A DNA stretch of 64,000 nt, from NCBI RefSeq assembly GCF_040147005.1, contig NZ_JAMSHO010000001.1:2480001-2544000 (forward strand). Direction: 5' to 3'. A program made the translations under genes and the position numbers. The notes below the pieces were generated by a model. That model was not told the origin of the DNA. It did no database searches and saw only the letters and a list, made by a program, of their open reading frames with translations. This document shows positions 44,652 through 54,169 of this stretch, in pieces. The number at the start of each line of letters is the position of its first letter. Positions within the stretch are counted from its first letter, which is position 1. This DNA comes from Halomonas sp. H10-9-1. GTDB lineage: Bacteria; Pseudomonadota; Gammaproteobacteria; Pseudomonadales; Halomonadaceae.

Positions 44652-47389
44652 TGAGCACCCGCGTCCTGCACGCCGTTACCGGCCGTCTGTCTCTCCGCCC
44701 GCCCCAGGCCGACTCCCTCATCAAGCTCGCTCGCGCGCTCGATGCTGCGCCCGAGCTATTGGGTCACGAGCGTGATGTCTCGGCCATTCTCTCCACGTTG
44801 AAGGCCGAGTTCAGCACGCTGGAGGACTTTGAGCGTGAGTTCCCGTCGCTGTGCTTCGCGCTGGCCACGGGTGTGGGCAAGACGCGCCTGATGGGGGCAT
44901 TTGTCGCCTACCTGCATCTGGCGCACGGCATCAACAACTTCTTCGTGCTTGCGCCCAACCTGACGATCTACAACAAGCTCATCACGGACTTCACGCGCAA
45001 CACGCCGAAGTACGTGTTCAAGGGCATCGCAGAATTCGCGCAGCAACCGCCGCTGATCATCACCGGCGACAACTACGACCAGACCGGCGCGGCGGTGGGC
45101 GATCAGTCGATGGGCTTCGCTCACGACGTGCGCATCAACATCTTCAACATCTCCAAGATCAACTCCGAGGTGCGCGGCGGCAAGGAGCCGCGCATCAAGC
45201 GGATGAAGGAAGTGCTGGGCGACAGCTACTTCAACCATCTCGCGAACCTGCCTGACCTCGTGCTGCTGATGGACGAGTCGCACCGTTACCGGGCCAGCGC
45301 TGGGGTGCGCTCTATCAACGAGCTCAAGCCGCTATTCGGTCTGGAGGTGACGGCGACACCGTTCGTCGAGTCCAGCCGTGGGCCGGTGCCGTTCAAGAAC
45401 GTGGTGATGGACTACCCGCTGGCGAGGGCGATGGAGGACGGCTTCGTCAAGGAACCTGCCGTGGTCACCCAGCGCAACTTCGACGCCAAGGCGCACACGC
45501 CCGAGGAGATCGAGAAGACCAAGCTGGAAGACGGTGTGCGCCTGCACGAGACGACCAAGGTCGAGCTGCTCACCTATGCCCGCGAGAACGGCGTCAAGCC
45601 GGTCAAGCCCTTCATGCTCGTCATCGCTCGCGATACCACGCACGCGGGGCAACTCTTGGCGCTGCTGGAGTCGGAAGCCTTCTATGAGGGGCGCTACCAG
45701 GGCAAGGTGATTCAGGTCGATTCCAGCCGTACCGGCGCTGAAGAAGAGGAGATGATCACGCGCCTGTTAGCCGTGGAGAGCGTGGATGAACCGACCGAGA
45801 TCGTGATTCACGTCAACATGCTGAAGGAAGGCTGGGACGTAACCAACCTCTACACCATCGTGCCGCTGCGCGCCGCCAATGCCCGCACGTTGATTGAACA
45901 GTCCATCGGGCGTGGCCTGCGTCTGCCCTACGGCAAGCGCACGGGCGTCGCGTCGGTGGATCGCTTGAACATCGTCGCGCACGACAAGTTCCAGGAGATC
46001 ATCGACGAGGCCAACCGCGGCGACTCGCCGATTCGCCTGAAGCAGGTCATCCTCGATGCGCCGAGCGCCGACGACAAGAAGGTCAGCGTGCAGGTCGAGT
46101 CCGGGGCGGCGGCGCGTCTCGGTTTGACGGAAGCACCGGTCGTGATCACAGGGGCTTCAGCCACTGACAGTGGAGCGGAAGTCCCCGCGCCCAAACCGGT
46201 GTTCACCACGGAGGCGGAGAAGCAGGCCGCGCGCGTGGTCATGGACGTCATCGGCAAGTACGAGGTCAAGCGCGATCTGGTGCCCACCAGCAGCGCGCTG
46301 CTGAAACCAGAAGTGCAGAAGGAAATCCTCGCGGAAGTGGCAGAACGGTTGAAGCCGCTGCAAGGCGAATTGCTGGCGGGCGTGGATGAATCAGTCCCCG
46401 CACTTGACTTGTCCGCCGTGGTGGCGAAGACCACCGAGATCGTGGTGCAGCAGACCATCGACATCCCGCGCATCGCGGTGGTACCGACTGGCGAGGTCAC
46501 GACGGGCTTCCACGCCTTCAAGCTGGATGTGAGCCAGCTTCATCTCCAGCCAGGCCAACGCGAGATCGTCGGGCAGATGCTGCGCACCAACGAGCAGTTC
46601 ACCCTGGCCGCCGAGGTCGGACTCAAGGAGCAGCGCCCGGAGGACTACATCGTCCACGCGCTGGTGGACTTCGATGACATCGACTACTTCACCCACGCCG
46701 ACCTCCTCTACGACCTCGCAGGCCAGATGGTGCAGCACCTGCGCAGTTATCTGTCCGAGGACGAAGCCATCAGCGTCCTCGATCGTGACCGCCGCTTGAT
46801 CGCACGGGAAATCCACGCGCAGATGATGGCCCACTTCTGGGAAGAGGCGACGGAGTACGAGGTGCAGGTCAGTCGCGGTTTCACCGAACTCAGGCCTTGC
46901 AACTACACCGCTACGGCAGGCCAGACGGCCCACCACTTCCGGGAGACCGTGACCGAGACCAGTCGCATCAAGCAGATGCTCTTCGGTGGATTCGCCCGTT
47001 GTCTGTACCCGCTGCAGAAGTTCGATTCGGACACCGAACGGCGCTTCGCCATCATCCTGGAGCGCGACGCGACGAAGTGGTTCAAGCCCGCGAAGGGACA
47101 GTTCCAGATCTACTACAAGCTCGGCACCGAGCAGCCGGAGTACATCCCCGACTTCGTCGCCGAGACGGACGCGACCATCTTCATGGTGGAGACCAAGGCA
47201 CGTGCCGACATCAACACGCAGGAAGTTCAGGCCAAGGCCGCTGCCGCCATGCGCTGGTGCAAGCACGCATCTGATCACGCGGCGAGCGTAGGCACCAAGC
47301 CCTGGAAGTACCTGCTGGTGCCTCATGACGAAGTCAGCGAGTCGAAACGGCTCGCGGATTACCTGCGCTTTGAGGTCAAGGCTAATTGA
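44651..47389 (+). CDS. res: Type III restriction enzyme (Res), helicase-nuclease
   Basis: A 912-residue protein. Walker A is ATGVGKTR near residue 73, the DEAD-like box is LMDESHRY near 206, and the helicase C motifs NMLKEGWDVTNLYTIVPLRAA and EQSIGRGLRLP follow. A C-terminal nuclease domain has PDFVAETDATIFMVETKA near 835-850 (Asp...Glu-x-Lys). It cleaves unmodified DNA with Mod. Start ATG 44651 overlaps the mod stop (TAATG). The last gene of the coupled train; a 135-bp gap separates it from the Gabija-like pair. Confidence 0.93.
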   Translation: MSTRVLHAVTGRLSLRPPQADSLIKLARALDAAPELLGHERDVSAILSTLKAEFSTLEDFEREFPSLCFALATGVGKTRLMGAFVAYLHLAHGINNFFVLAPNLTIYNKLITDFTRNTPKYVFKGIAEFAQQPPLIITGDNYDQTGAAVGDQSMGFAHDVRINIFNISKINSEVRGGKEPRIKRMKEVLGDSYFNHLANLPDLVLLMDESHRYRASAGVRSINELKPLFGLEVTATPFVESSRGPVPFKNVVMDYPLARAMEDGFVKEPAVVTQRNFDAKAHTPEEIEKTKLEDGVRLHETTKVELLTYARENGVKPVKPFMLVIARDTTHAGQLLALLESEAFYEGRYQGKVIQVDSSRTGAEEEEMITRLLAVESVDEPTEIVIHVNMLKEGWDVTNLYTIVPLRAANARTLIEQSIGRGLRLPYGKRTGVASVDRLNIVAHDKFQEIIDEANRGDSPIRLKQVILDAPSADDKKVSVQVESGAAARLGLTEAPVVITGASATDSGAEVPAPKPVFTTEAEKQAARVVMDVIGKYEVKRDLVPTSSALLKPEVQKEILAEVAERLKPLQGELLAGVDESVPALDLSAVVAKTTEIVVQQTIDIPRIAVVPTGEVTTGFHAFKLDVSQLHLQPGQREIVGQMLRTNEQFTLAAEVGLKEQRPEDYIVHALVDFDDIDYFTHADLLYDLAGQMVQHLRSYLSEDEAISVLDRDRRLIAREIHAQMMAHFWEEATEYEVQVSRGFTELRPCNYTATAGQTAHHFRETVTETSRIKQMLFGGFARCLYPLQKFDSDTERRFAIILERDATKWFKPAKGQFQIYYKLGTEQPEYIPDFVAETDATIFMVETKARADINTQEVQAKAAAAMRWCKHASDHAASVGTKPWKYLLVPHDEVSESKRLADYLRFEVKAN

Positions 47390-47524
47390 GTTGCCCTCGA
47401 TCGATTTCGGTGAGCAAGAGCGATTCCGGCAAGGCACCCAGGCGGCGGGAATGATGGACTTCGCCGGGCTCTTCGGCGCGCAACCCTCGTGGCCACGGCC
47501 GCACGATCACCAGAGAGGCAGCCC

Positions 47525-49258
47525 ATGGCACGAATCAGAAAGATCGAGATCGCCAACTTCCGCGGCATCCAGTTGCTGGCCTGGTGCCCGACGCCTGGCA
47601 TCAACTGCCTGATCGGCCCGGGCGACAGCGGCAAGTCCACGGTACTGGACGCGATCGATCTATGCCTGGGGGCCAGGCGTAATGTCCAGTTCTCGGATGC
47701 GGACTTCTTCGGCCTGGACATCACGACCCCAATCAGCATCACGCTGACGCTCGGCGACCTCGATGACAGCATGAGAACGCTGGAGAGCTTCGGTGCGTTC
47801 CTGCGCGGATACCACGCCAACACTGGCGTCGTCGAAGACGAACCCTCTGCCGGCGCGGAGGTTGTGCTCTGCCTGAACCTGACGGTCGCCAGTGACCTGG
47901 AGCCCTCGTGGACCCTTGTCTCCGACCGCGCCGCACAGCAAGGCATCGTCAAGACGCTCGCATGGAAGGATCGCGTCGCCCTGGCGCCCACTCGGATCGG
48001 TGCCCTGGCGGACTTCAACCTGGGATGGCAGCGCGGCTCCGTACTGAACCGCATCTCGGAGGAACGAGCCGACGCTTCAGCCGCTCTGGTCAAGGCCGCA
48101 AGGGATGCGCGCAGTGCCTTCGGAGACCAGGCCGAACAACAGTTGGGAGAAGCGCTGGGGATCGTCACCACCACTGCTCAGGAACTGGGCGTCAACATCG
48201 GCGCCAAAGCCAAGGCGCTGCTGGATTCGCATTCGGTGTCGTTCGGTGGCGGCACCATCTCCCTGCACAACGAAAGCGGCATCCCGCTTCGCAGTCTGGG
48301 CGTCGGGTCCACCCGTCTGCTTGTCGCTGGCCTCCAGCGCAAGGCGGCCGGTCAGGCGTCGATCGTGCTCTCGGATGAACTGGAGTACGGGCTGGAGCCG
48401 CACCGCATCGCGCGGTTCCTGGGCTCCCTCGGTGCCAAGGAGGCCGCTGCCCCGCTGCAGGTGTTCCTCACCACCCACTCACCCGTGGCACTGAGAGAAC
48501 TGTCGGGCGGCCAGCTCTTCGTGTTGCGCCGTGGTCCCCAGGGCCACGAGGCTCGCCTGGTCGGCGCCGACAATGACATCCAGAGCACGATCCGCCTCTA
48601 CCCCGAGGCCTTCCTGGCTGGCTCCGTGGTCGTATGCGAGGGAGCCAGCGAGATAGGCCTGCTGCGCGGCCTGGACTTGTACAGGCTTGACCAGGGGAAT
48701 GCGTCACTGGCTGCATTGGGCGTGGCCCTCGTCGACTGCGGTGGCGGGGAGCCGGATCGACCGTATGCCCGGGCCGCAGCGTTTCAGTCTCTGGGCTACC
48801 GGGTGATGGTGCTGCGCGACGACGACAAGAAGCCCACATCTGCGGTCGAGCAGGCTTTTGTCGAGAACGGTGGCACCGTCGTCGCCTACCGCGCGGGCCG
48901 GGCGCTGGAGGACGAGCTGTTCGGCAGTCTCACGCCGGTTGCCTGCCAGAGGCTGATCGGCTACGCCAACGAATTGCATGGCGACCTGATCGTCGAACAC
49001 CTGCGCACCGTCTCGAACAACATGCTCACGTTCCAGCAGGTCTGGGACGAGATCCAGAACACCGGCCACCTGTCGGCCGAATGCAGGGCCATCCTTGGTC
49101 AGGCAGCGCGCATCCGAAAGGCGGGCTGGTTCAAGTCCATCTCGTGGATGGAGGACGTGGCGAGGACCATCGTTGCACCGGACCTGCATCTTTGCGATCA
49201 GGGCTTCCGTGCTCTGATGGACCAGGTATTCGGGTGGGCCACTGATGGACCACGTTGA
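47525..49258 (+). CDS. gajA: OLD-family ATPase/TOPRIM nuclease, GajA-like (Gabija)
   Basis: A 577-residue protein. The N-terminal ABC-type ATPase has Walker A GPGDSGKS (about 31-38), signature RSLGVGSTRLL and Walker B SIVLSDELEYGLEP. The C-terminal TOPRIM domain starts at VVVCEGASEIGLL (Glu near 371) and includes RDDDKKP near 431. This is the OLD domain order. Length is very close to the founding GajA (578). GajA is a sequence-specific nicking nuclease inhibited by nucleotides and activated on their loss. It overlaps the UvrD-like gene by 14 bp, the usual Gabija arrangement. Confidence 0.85.
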   Translation: MARIRKIEIANFRGIQLLAWCPTPGINCLIGPGDSGKSTVLDAIDLCLGARRNVQFSDADFFGLDITTPISITLTLGDLDDSMRTLESFGAFLRGYHANTGVVEDEPSAGAEVVLCLNLTVASDLEPSWTLVSDRAAQQGIVKTLAWKDRVALAPTRIGALADFNLGWQRGSVLNRISEERADASAALVKAARDARSAFGDQAEQQLGEALGIVTTTAQELGVNIGAKAKALLDSHSVSFGGGTISLHNESGIPLRSLGVGSTRLLVAGLQRKAAGQASIVLSDELEYGLEPHRIARFLGSLGAKEAAAPLQVFLTTHSPVALRELSGGQLFVLRRGPQGHEARLVGADNDIQSTIRLYPEAFLAGSVVVCEGASEIGLLRGLDLYRLDQGNASLAALGVALVDCGGGEPDRPYARAAAFQSLGYRVMVLRDDDKKPTSAVEQAFVENGGTVVAYRAGRALEDELFGSLTPVACQRLIGYANELHGDLIVEHLRTVSNNMLTFQQVWDEIQNTGHLSAECRAILGQAARIRKAGWFKSISWMEDVARTIVAPDLHLCDQGFRALMDQVFGWATDGPR

Positions 49259-50663
49259 AATCGACCTTCGTGCAATCGAACGCGGAACCGTCACCGCACC
49301 GGCCGGCTGCGGCAAGACACAGTTGATTGCCCACGCGCTTGCCGGGCATCGGGGCAACAAGCCCATCCTCGTGCTGACACACACGAATGCCGGGGTCGCG
49401 GCCCTGCGTGGCCGGCTGGACCGCGCCGGTGTGCCAGCCAGCGCCTATCGATTGAGCACGATCGATGGCTGGGCCATCCGGCTCATCTCGACCTTTCCCG
49501 GCCGCAGCGCCCACGATCCGGAGATTCTGCGGCTGGCTGCACCTGCGCGGGACTACCCGGCAATCCGCGACGCCGCCTGGAAGCTCCTGCAAGCCGGGCA
49601 CGTCAGTGAGGTGCTGAAAGCCTCATATGCGCATCTGATCGTGGATGAGTACCAGGATTGTTCGGTGCCTCAGCACTACATCGTCTATTTCCTCTCGTTG
49701 ATCTTGCCGACCTGCGTGCTGGGCGACCCCATGCAGGCGATCTTCGGATTCCGGGGCAATGCGCTGGCCGACTGGAACCAGCACGTGTGCGCGCATTTTC
49801 CTGTCGTCGGGGAACTGGCAACGCCCTGGCGATGGCGCAACGCCGGCGCGGAAGCGCTGGGACAATGGTTGCTGGAGGCCCGCCGGTTGTTGGCGGTGGG
49901 GCAGTCGGTGGATCTGCGTAGTGGGCCACCGGAGCATGTGACCTGGATGCAGGCCGTACCACCCAACGACCATGCCCAGCGCCTAGCCGCTGCGAGGACG
50001 GCATCGCCAACCGCTGACGGGCGCGTGCTCATCATCGCCGATAGCCGCAACCGAGCAGCACAGCAGAACTTTGTGAGCCAGACGCCGGGCGCTTCGACGG
50101 TCGAGGCCGTCGATCTGCAAGACCTCATCGCCTTCGCCAGCAACTTTGATGCGGGGGCACCGAATGCCCTCGCGCAGTTACTGGCGCTGGCGCAGAGCGT
50201 CATGACCAATGTGGGCGTGGCGGAGTTGACGCGGCGCCTGGAGTCGTTGGCAAAGGGAACTGCAAGGAATCCTCCGAACGAGGCAGAAAGCCGCGCACTG
50301 GCGTTCGGGCGCGCGCCCTCTCTCGCTGCGGCCGCCGCGCTGTTGTCGGAGCTGCGGGCACTGCCGAACGTGCGTGTGCATCGGCCGGCCATCCTCTACG
50401 GGGTGCTCAAGGCGCTCCGAGAAGCCTCGTCGGGGGCCGTCCCTCTGACAGAAGCGGCCCGGCGCGTGCGGGAAGAGAACCGGCTGTTGGGGCGCCCGCT
50501 ACCAAAGCGCGCCGTCGGCAGCACGCTGTTGCTCAAGGGGCTGGAAGCCGAAGTCGCGGTGCTGCTAAATATCGAGGGCATGAGTGCGCAGAACCTCTAC
50601 GTCGCCATGACCCGGGGGTCGATGAAGCTCGTAGTGTGTAGCGCCAGTCCAGTGATCGGTTAG
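49245..50663 (+). CDS. gajB: UvrD/Rep-like helicase, GajB-like (Gabija)
   Basis: A 472-residue superfamily 1 helicase. Motif I is APAGCGKT (about 17-24), motif Ia VLTHTNAGVAAL, motif II LIVDEYQDCS, motif III GDPMQAIFGFRG, and the C-terminal motifs are TLLLKGLEAE and LYVAMTRG. GajB senses DNA ends and consumes nucleotides, releasing GajA from inhibition. The gene ends at 50663, four bases before the 238-bp repeat taken from the PFL_4697-type gene, so the junction of two cargo modules lies right at its stop. Confidence 0.85.
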   Translation: MDHVEIDLRAIERGTVTAPAGCGKTQLIAHALAGHRGNKPILVLTHTNAGVAALRGRLDRAGVPASAYRLSTIDGWAIRLISTFPGRSAHDPEILRLAAPARDYPAIRDAAWKLLQAGHVSEVLKASYAHLIVDEYQDCSVPQHYIVYFLSLILPTCVLGDPMQAIFGFRGNALADWNQHVCAHFPVVGELATPWRWRNAGAEALGQWLLEARRLLAVGQSVDLRSGPPEHVTWMQAVPPNDHAQRLAAARTASPTADGRVLIIADSRNRAAQQNFVSQTPGASTVEAVDLQDLIAFASNFDAGAPNALAQLLALAQSVMTNVGVAELTRRLESLAKGTARNPPNEAESRALAFGRAPSLAAAAALLSELRALPNVRVHRPAILYGVLKALREASSGAVPLTEAARRVREENRLLGRPLPKRAVGSTLLLKGLEAEVAVLLNIEGMSAQNLYVAMTRGSMKLVVCSASPVIG

Positions 50664-50920
50664 AGACACTTCTTGAATGTCGCCGCCGCAATGCACACCG
50701 CCACGCAGAGCAATGCGGCGCTGGGCAGCAGGATCAGCAGCGGGTTCACGCTGACCGGCAGTGCCAGGTAAGTCACCCACGGCAGTACGGCCAGCGGGAT
50801 CAGGCTGGCCCTGGCGCGGTGATAGATGAACCCCGACTCGCGGCCCGCGCCGAAGCGGCGGATGTCCCGGCGCACCAGGCCGTCCACCAGCCCGACGAAG
50901 GCGGCACGCTGCGACGACAT
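50660..50920 (-). pseudogene. Duplicated 3' fragment of the PFL_4697-type ICE gene
   Basis: The frame encodes the last ~80 residues of the PFL_4697-type membrane protein (from AAFVGLVDGLVRRDIRRFG to IAAATFKKCL) and matches the intact copy at 57002-57751. A short foreign start (MSSQR) precedes it, so it is a truncated remnant, not a working gene. It sits between gajB and cap3. Confidence 0.88.
50668..50905. repeat. 238-bp direct repeat, copy 1 (CBASS module flank)
   Basis: Same orientation as 57010-57247, with about 7 mismatches over 238 bp by eye. It comes from the 3' end of the PFL_4697-type gene. The two copies bracket exactly the CBASS operon with its regulators, suggesting that the module entered by recombination at this gene end and left the older end behind. 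Confidence 0.9.
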
Positions 50921-50934
50921 TGGTTTGTGTGCCG

Positions 50935-51402
50935 CTATTCCACAGGGGAGAATACTGATCCTTGGCCTGAGCCTGGCACCAACTCAATATACAGGGCATT
51001 TCGGCCAACAATGACAGCGAGCGTTGGTCGCTTATCCCGACGCTTGGCCGACAGACGGTTCCACTCCGATCTATCGAGGCCCGACGGGTTGGGGTTGTCT
51101 TCCGGATGGGTGTGCCATTCGCCCAAATAGCGGATGGTTCCCTGGCTCGCCGTCCATCGAGCCAGTGCAATGGCTTCGTGGCCGAATGGCATTCTCTCGA
51201 ACAGGTAGCGAAACCGTTTGTCCCATGCCGTGGGAACCGTTGCATGCTCAATGAGCATGTGAGTTCCATGGACCGAACCGAGTAGCAGCCCGCCAGCTTC
51301 GCAGTCAGAATCACTGGCCTGGACATGCTGGCGGAAGGTCTCCAGCGTGGACTTCGAAAAATGCAGCAGCGTTCTGTTGTCGTCGGCCGCCCAAGAACTC
51401 AT
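50935..51402 (-). CDS. cap3: CBASS Cap3, JAB/MPN isopeptidase
   Basis: A 155-residue JAMM metalloprotease. The zinc site is seen as Glu in CEAGGLLLGS and HTHPEDNPNPSGLD (His-x-His-Pro...Ser-x-x-Asp). Cap3 removes the cyclase from proteins to which Cap2 has joined it. ATG 51402 overlaps the cap2 stop by four bases (ATGA); an upstream ATG at 51411 is also in frame. It is the last CBASS gene; the 3' end lies 15 bp from the PFL_4697-type remnant. Confidence 0.9.
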   Translation of the reverse strand: MSSWAADDNRTLLHFSKSTLETFRQHVQASDSDCEAGGLLLGSVHGTHMLIEHATVPTAWDKRFRYLFERMPFGHEAIALARWTASQGTIRYLGEWHTHPEDNPNPSGLDRSEWNRLSAKRRDKRPTLAVIVGRNALYIELVPGSGQGSVFSPVE

Positions 51403-53030
51403 GAATTGCATAATGGGCACTCCCGATCCCGCGGCGGATCGCAATCGGGTGTGGCAAGCTGCTGGGCGCGGTCGATCAACCTGGTTCGTAACGCGGGGGT
51501 ATAAACGCCGTTGACCCAATCGAGGGTCATCTCAGCGCCCAGGCTGGCAGCGTGCACCGACACCGAAGCGGGGAATGGCACGTACAAGCCTTCGCATCCA
51601 TGCCCCGCCAGAATGGCAGGAAGAGGATCAGTGATAGAACGGAACTCGCCTCTTCTGTTGCTATGCCAAAGACATCGATAGCACGCATCAGATGCTTTCG
51701 TCCTCAGGAGCGCACGGACAGCCGTTCCCGGCCCCTCGATCCAGACCGAAAGCATGGGCGTCGGAGGCGGATAGTGGCCGCACAGCCAATGCCCGAGAGA
51801 TTCTTCCCCGGTGGCATCTATGAGCAGGTCCAGCTCTCCCAGTTGGGCATGCCTGACATCCACGGGCAGCGCGCGAATCTCGGCGCCTGGCGCCAAGCGC
51901 TTGAGTTCCTTCGCCATAGCCTCGGCCTTGTTCGACAGCAGGTCCGGGAATCCGAGGCGATGGCGCCCGATGTTTTGCGGGAGAAAGCAATCGAAATCCA
52001 CCAACGTGAGTTTTCCGCCACATGTCCCCGCCCCAGCCTTGACAAGCATGTCCGACAGATAGCCACCAATCGTGCCGCATCCAACGACGGCGATGTTCTT
52101 CCCTGCAAGCGTCTTTGAGTTCGGCATGTTCCGCTGGGCAAGGTACCGATCGTCAATTCTGACCACCGAAATGGGCATCACCTTCAACCCATAGCTCGAA
52201 TCCCTGCGATCTGCGAGCTTGCTCTTTTGGACAGGACTTTGGCGGTCGTAGAGAACCGCAAAGCCATAGGTCATCAGCGGAGACTCGATGACGATCAGAA
52301 CTCCGTTGGCCTTCTTCCTCTCCCCCTCCTTGATACGCTCGTGAATCTTGCGCCGGCACCGGGGATCAAGAGTGCTCTGCCACGCCAGGATATCCCCGAC
52401 TGTTTCAGGAGGCCAATTGCTAGTCAGAGGGCGCGGTTGAGCACCGGTCTTTACTCGGTAAGTCAGCACCGTTCTATCGGTGACCTGGTAGCCGAGCGAC
52501 TTCAGCTTTTCAGTTGTTCGATCTTCGTTGTCGGTGATGAACCACAAGGGGCACCCATTGGCATGCGCGACGATGCAGTTCTGTCGCCCTAGATCCTCGC
52601 CTTGCATGTCCACGAAACAATGCCAGCCGTGCCAATAGGCGAAGAACTCTTCCGCGAGGTCTTCGATCATCTCCCCCTGCATGATCTGCCCGAACACGAC
52701 GGCCGCGCGTTGCAGGCACGCCAGCGACTGTCCGACAGGATCGTAGATGTCCAGAACGACGGTGCCCTTGGCGAGATAGCAAAGCCCGCCATCTGCGCCA
52801 AGATGAGGAACCGCTGCGGGCAGCTCAGGAGGGATTTCCAGCAGCCGGATGCGAGGCAAGTCGAAGAACGTGGGGTCGAGCTGGACTTCGCACGGACAAC
52901 CCTTGTCCGCTTGGGGCGAGGTCAACCGCCCGTGCAGCCTGAACCAGCCGTCATCCGTCTTGCCAACAAACGCGAAGCCTCGCTGCTTGAAGGCCTCGAT
53001 CACGTCTGCGACCGCTGCGGCGCTGCTCAT
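51399..53030 (-). CDS. cap2: CBASS Cap2, fused E2-E1 ubiquitin-transfer-like enzyme
   Basis: A 543-residue fusion. The N-terminal E2-like domain has its cysteine at Cys84 in GADGGLCYL. The C-terminal ThiF/E1-like adenylation domain has [15 protein letters not shown] near 315 and the E1 cysteine in the DACYRCLW segment near 448. Cap2 conjugates the C-terminus of the CD-NTase to a target and primes the cyclase. Here the cyclase ends in ...RTKAG, a glycine end as expected for a Cap2 substrate. Start overlaps the CD-NTase stop by 4 bp. Confidence 0.92.
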   Translation of the reverse strand: MSSAAAVADVIEAFKQRGFAFVGKTDDGWFRLHGRLTSPQADKGCPCEVQLDPTFFDLPRIRLLEIPPELPAAVPHLGADGGLCYLAKGTVVLDIYDPVGQSLACLQRAAVVFGQIMQGEMIEDLAEEFFAYWHGWHCFVDMQGEDLGRQNCIVAHANGCPLWFITDNEDRTTEKLKSLGYQVTDRTVLTYRVKTGAQPRPLTSNWPPETVGDILAWQSTLDPRCRRKIHERIKEGERKKANGVLIVIESPLMTYGFAVLYDRQSPVQKSKLADRRDSSYGLKVMPISVVRIDDRYLAQRNMPNSKTLAGKNIAVVGCGTIGGYLSDMLVKAGAGTCGGKLTLVDFDCFLPQNIGRHRLGFPDLLSNKAEAMAKELKRLAPGAEIRALPVDVRHAQLGELDLLIDATGEESLGHWLCGHYPPPTPMLSVWIEGPGTAVRALLRTKASDACYRCLWHSNRRGEFRSITDPLPAILAGHGCEGLYVPFPASVSVHAASLGAEMTLDWVNGVYTPALRTRLIDRAQQLATPDCDPPRDRECPLCNS

Positions 53031-54169
53031 CCAGCTTTCGTTCGTCCGATGAGTTCGCTAGGACCGGCAGTAGCGGGAGTCGCGGCAATCGTGGCGGCAA
53101 CGGACACCACCTTGACCCGATCCGGCTCGTTCGGAAAACGCGGGCCGAATTCGCCTCGCATCCAGATGCAGGCCTGTGAAGGACTGCCGGCGCCGGTTGC
53201 TCCGCGAAGCACCTTCTCAAACTCTTCGAATGCTTTGGCCGCATCTTCGACACCCGCTTGGCCAAGTCGCTCCGTGAGCGATTCGGACTCTTCCACGGGG
53301 TTGTTCACTCCCCCACGCAACCGGGCTGGCAGTGCCGCGACGACATCCAGCAGAGCGAGGTCGTCGCGCCTATCGCGTTTCTCAAAGAGCGGGGCCGCGG
53401 CGGCCATCAACAGGATCGAGGCAGGTCCTCCGCTGGACCACTTCCAATCGCGGAACGCCTTCAAGTAACGAACCACGCGGCGGAACTGCTCCCCCTTGGC
53501 CTCCACTTCGCCCAGGAACCATTCCTTCACGGGCCTCGGGTCAGAGGACATCCAGTTGCATTCACGATGGGCCAGGAGAACCTTGTCAGCCGGCAGCGCG
53601 GTCCAGGCATCGCGCTCTGCCATGTTCACCGCTTCCGTCAGCGAGTCGTAGCCATATCGCTCCATCGAAGCCTTTGCGAGCGTGACAAATTCCTCGTCGG
53701 GAATGGCGTACAGAGGAATATCAATGTGGGCATACGCAGCAATGACGATGCGGATGCATGTCGGCTTGTCGGTGACAAGCTTCCACCGCCTTTCCTCGAC
53801 CAGCGGCTTCAATGCTTCTTCCGCAGCGGCAAAGAACACCGTCGCCGCAGTGCTGGGACGCTTCGTCTGCGAGACGAAACTCATTGGCAGATAGCAGCCA
53901 TCATCGACATCCGCCTGCTGAGGGTGTTGTGCCGGGGAGTTCAGCGTCTTGTATGCCCACGACCCTTGCGTGAAGAAGCGCGGCTGTGGCACGTCTTCCG
54001 TGTATCCGTTTGCCCTAAGCACGCGGGGGATGCCTGTGCGCAGGCAGTCCCTGACGTCAGTGCGTGCGCTGGCGATCCAGGCGCGCTGCCCAGGCGTCAG
54101 ATCCAGCTCGTCGTGCATGCAGGATTCGTCATCAAGGGTGGTGAAGAAGAGTGGGCTCAAGTTCAGCAT
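53027..54169 (-). CDS. CBASS cGAS/DncV-like nucleotidyltransferase (CD-NTase)
   Basis: A 380-residue cyclase that makes a cyclic nucleotide signal upon phage infection. Active site: GS at 69-70 in [15 protein letters not shown] at 87-89 in [10 protein letters not shown] and the third acidic residue near Asp150 in AHIDIPLY. The [10 protein letters not shown]...DDGCYLPM context is like the DncV (clade A) group that makes 3',3'-cGAMP, but the product is only a guess. ATG 54169 was chosen because GGAGG precedes it and the longer frame overlaps capV. The C-terminus ends in glycine. It overlaps capV by 7 bp and cap2 by 4 bp. Confidence 0.92.
   Translation of the reverse strand: MLNLSPLFFTTLDDESCMHDELDLTPGQRAWIASARTDVRDCLRTGIPRVLRANGYTEDVPQPRFFTQGSWAYKTLNSPAQHPQQADVDDGCYLPMSFVSQTKRPSTAATVFFAAAEEALKPLVEERRWKLVTDKPTCIRIVIAAYAHIDIPLYAIPDEEFVTLAKASMERYGYDSLTEAVNMAERDAWTALPADKVLLAHRECNWMSSDPRPVKEWFLGEVEAKGEQFRRVVRYLKAFRDWKWSSGGPASILLMAAAAPLFEKRDRRDDLALLDVVAALPARLRGGVNNPVEESESLTERLGQAGVEDAAKAFEEFEKVLRGATGAGSPSQACIWMRGEFGPRFPNEPDRVKVVSVAATIAATPATAGPSELIGRTKAG

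Noticed and set aside
34549..47389. Labelling the helicase cluster as DISARM or BREX
   Set aside because: No DrmA/DrmB/DrmC and no PglZ, BrxC or BrxL are present. A lone SNF2 helicase is not enough.
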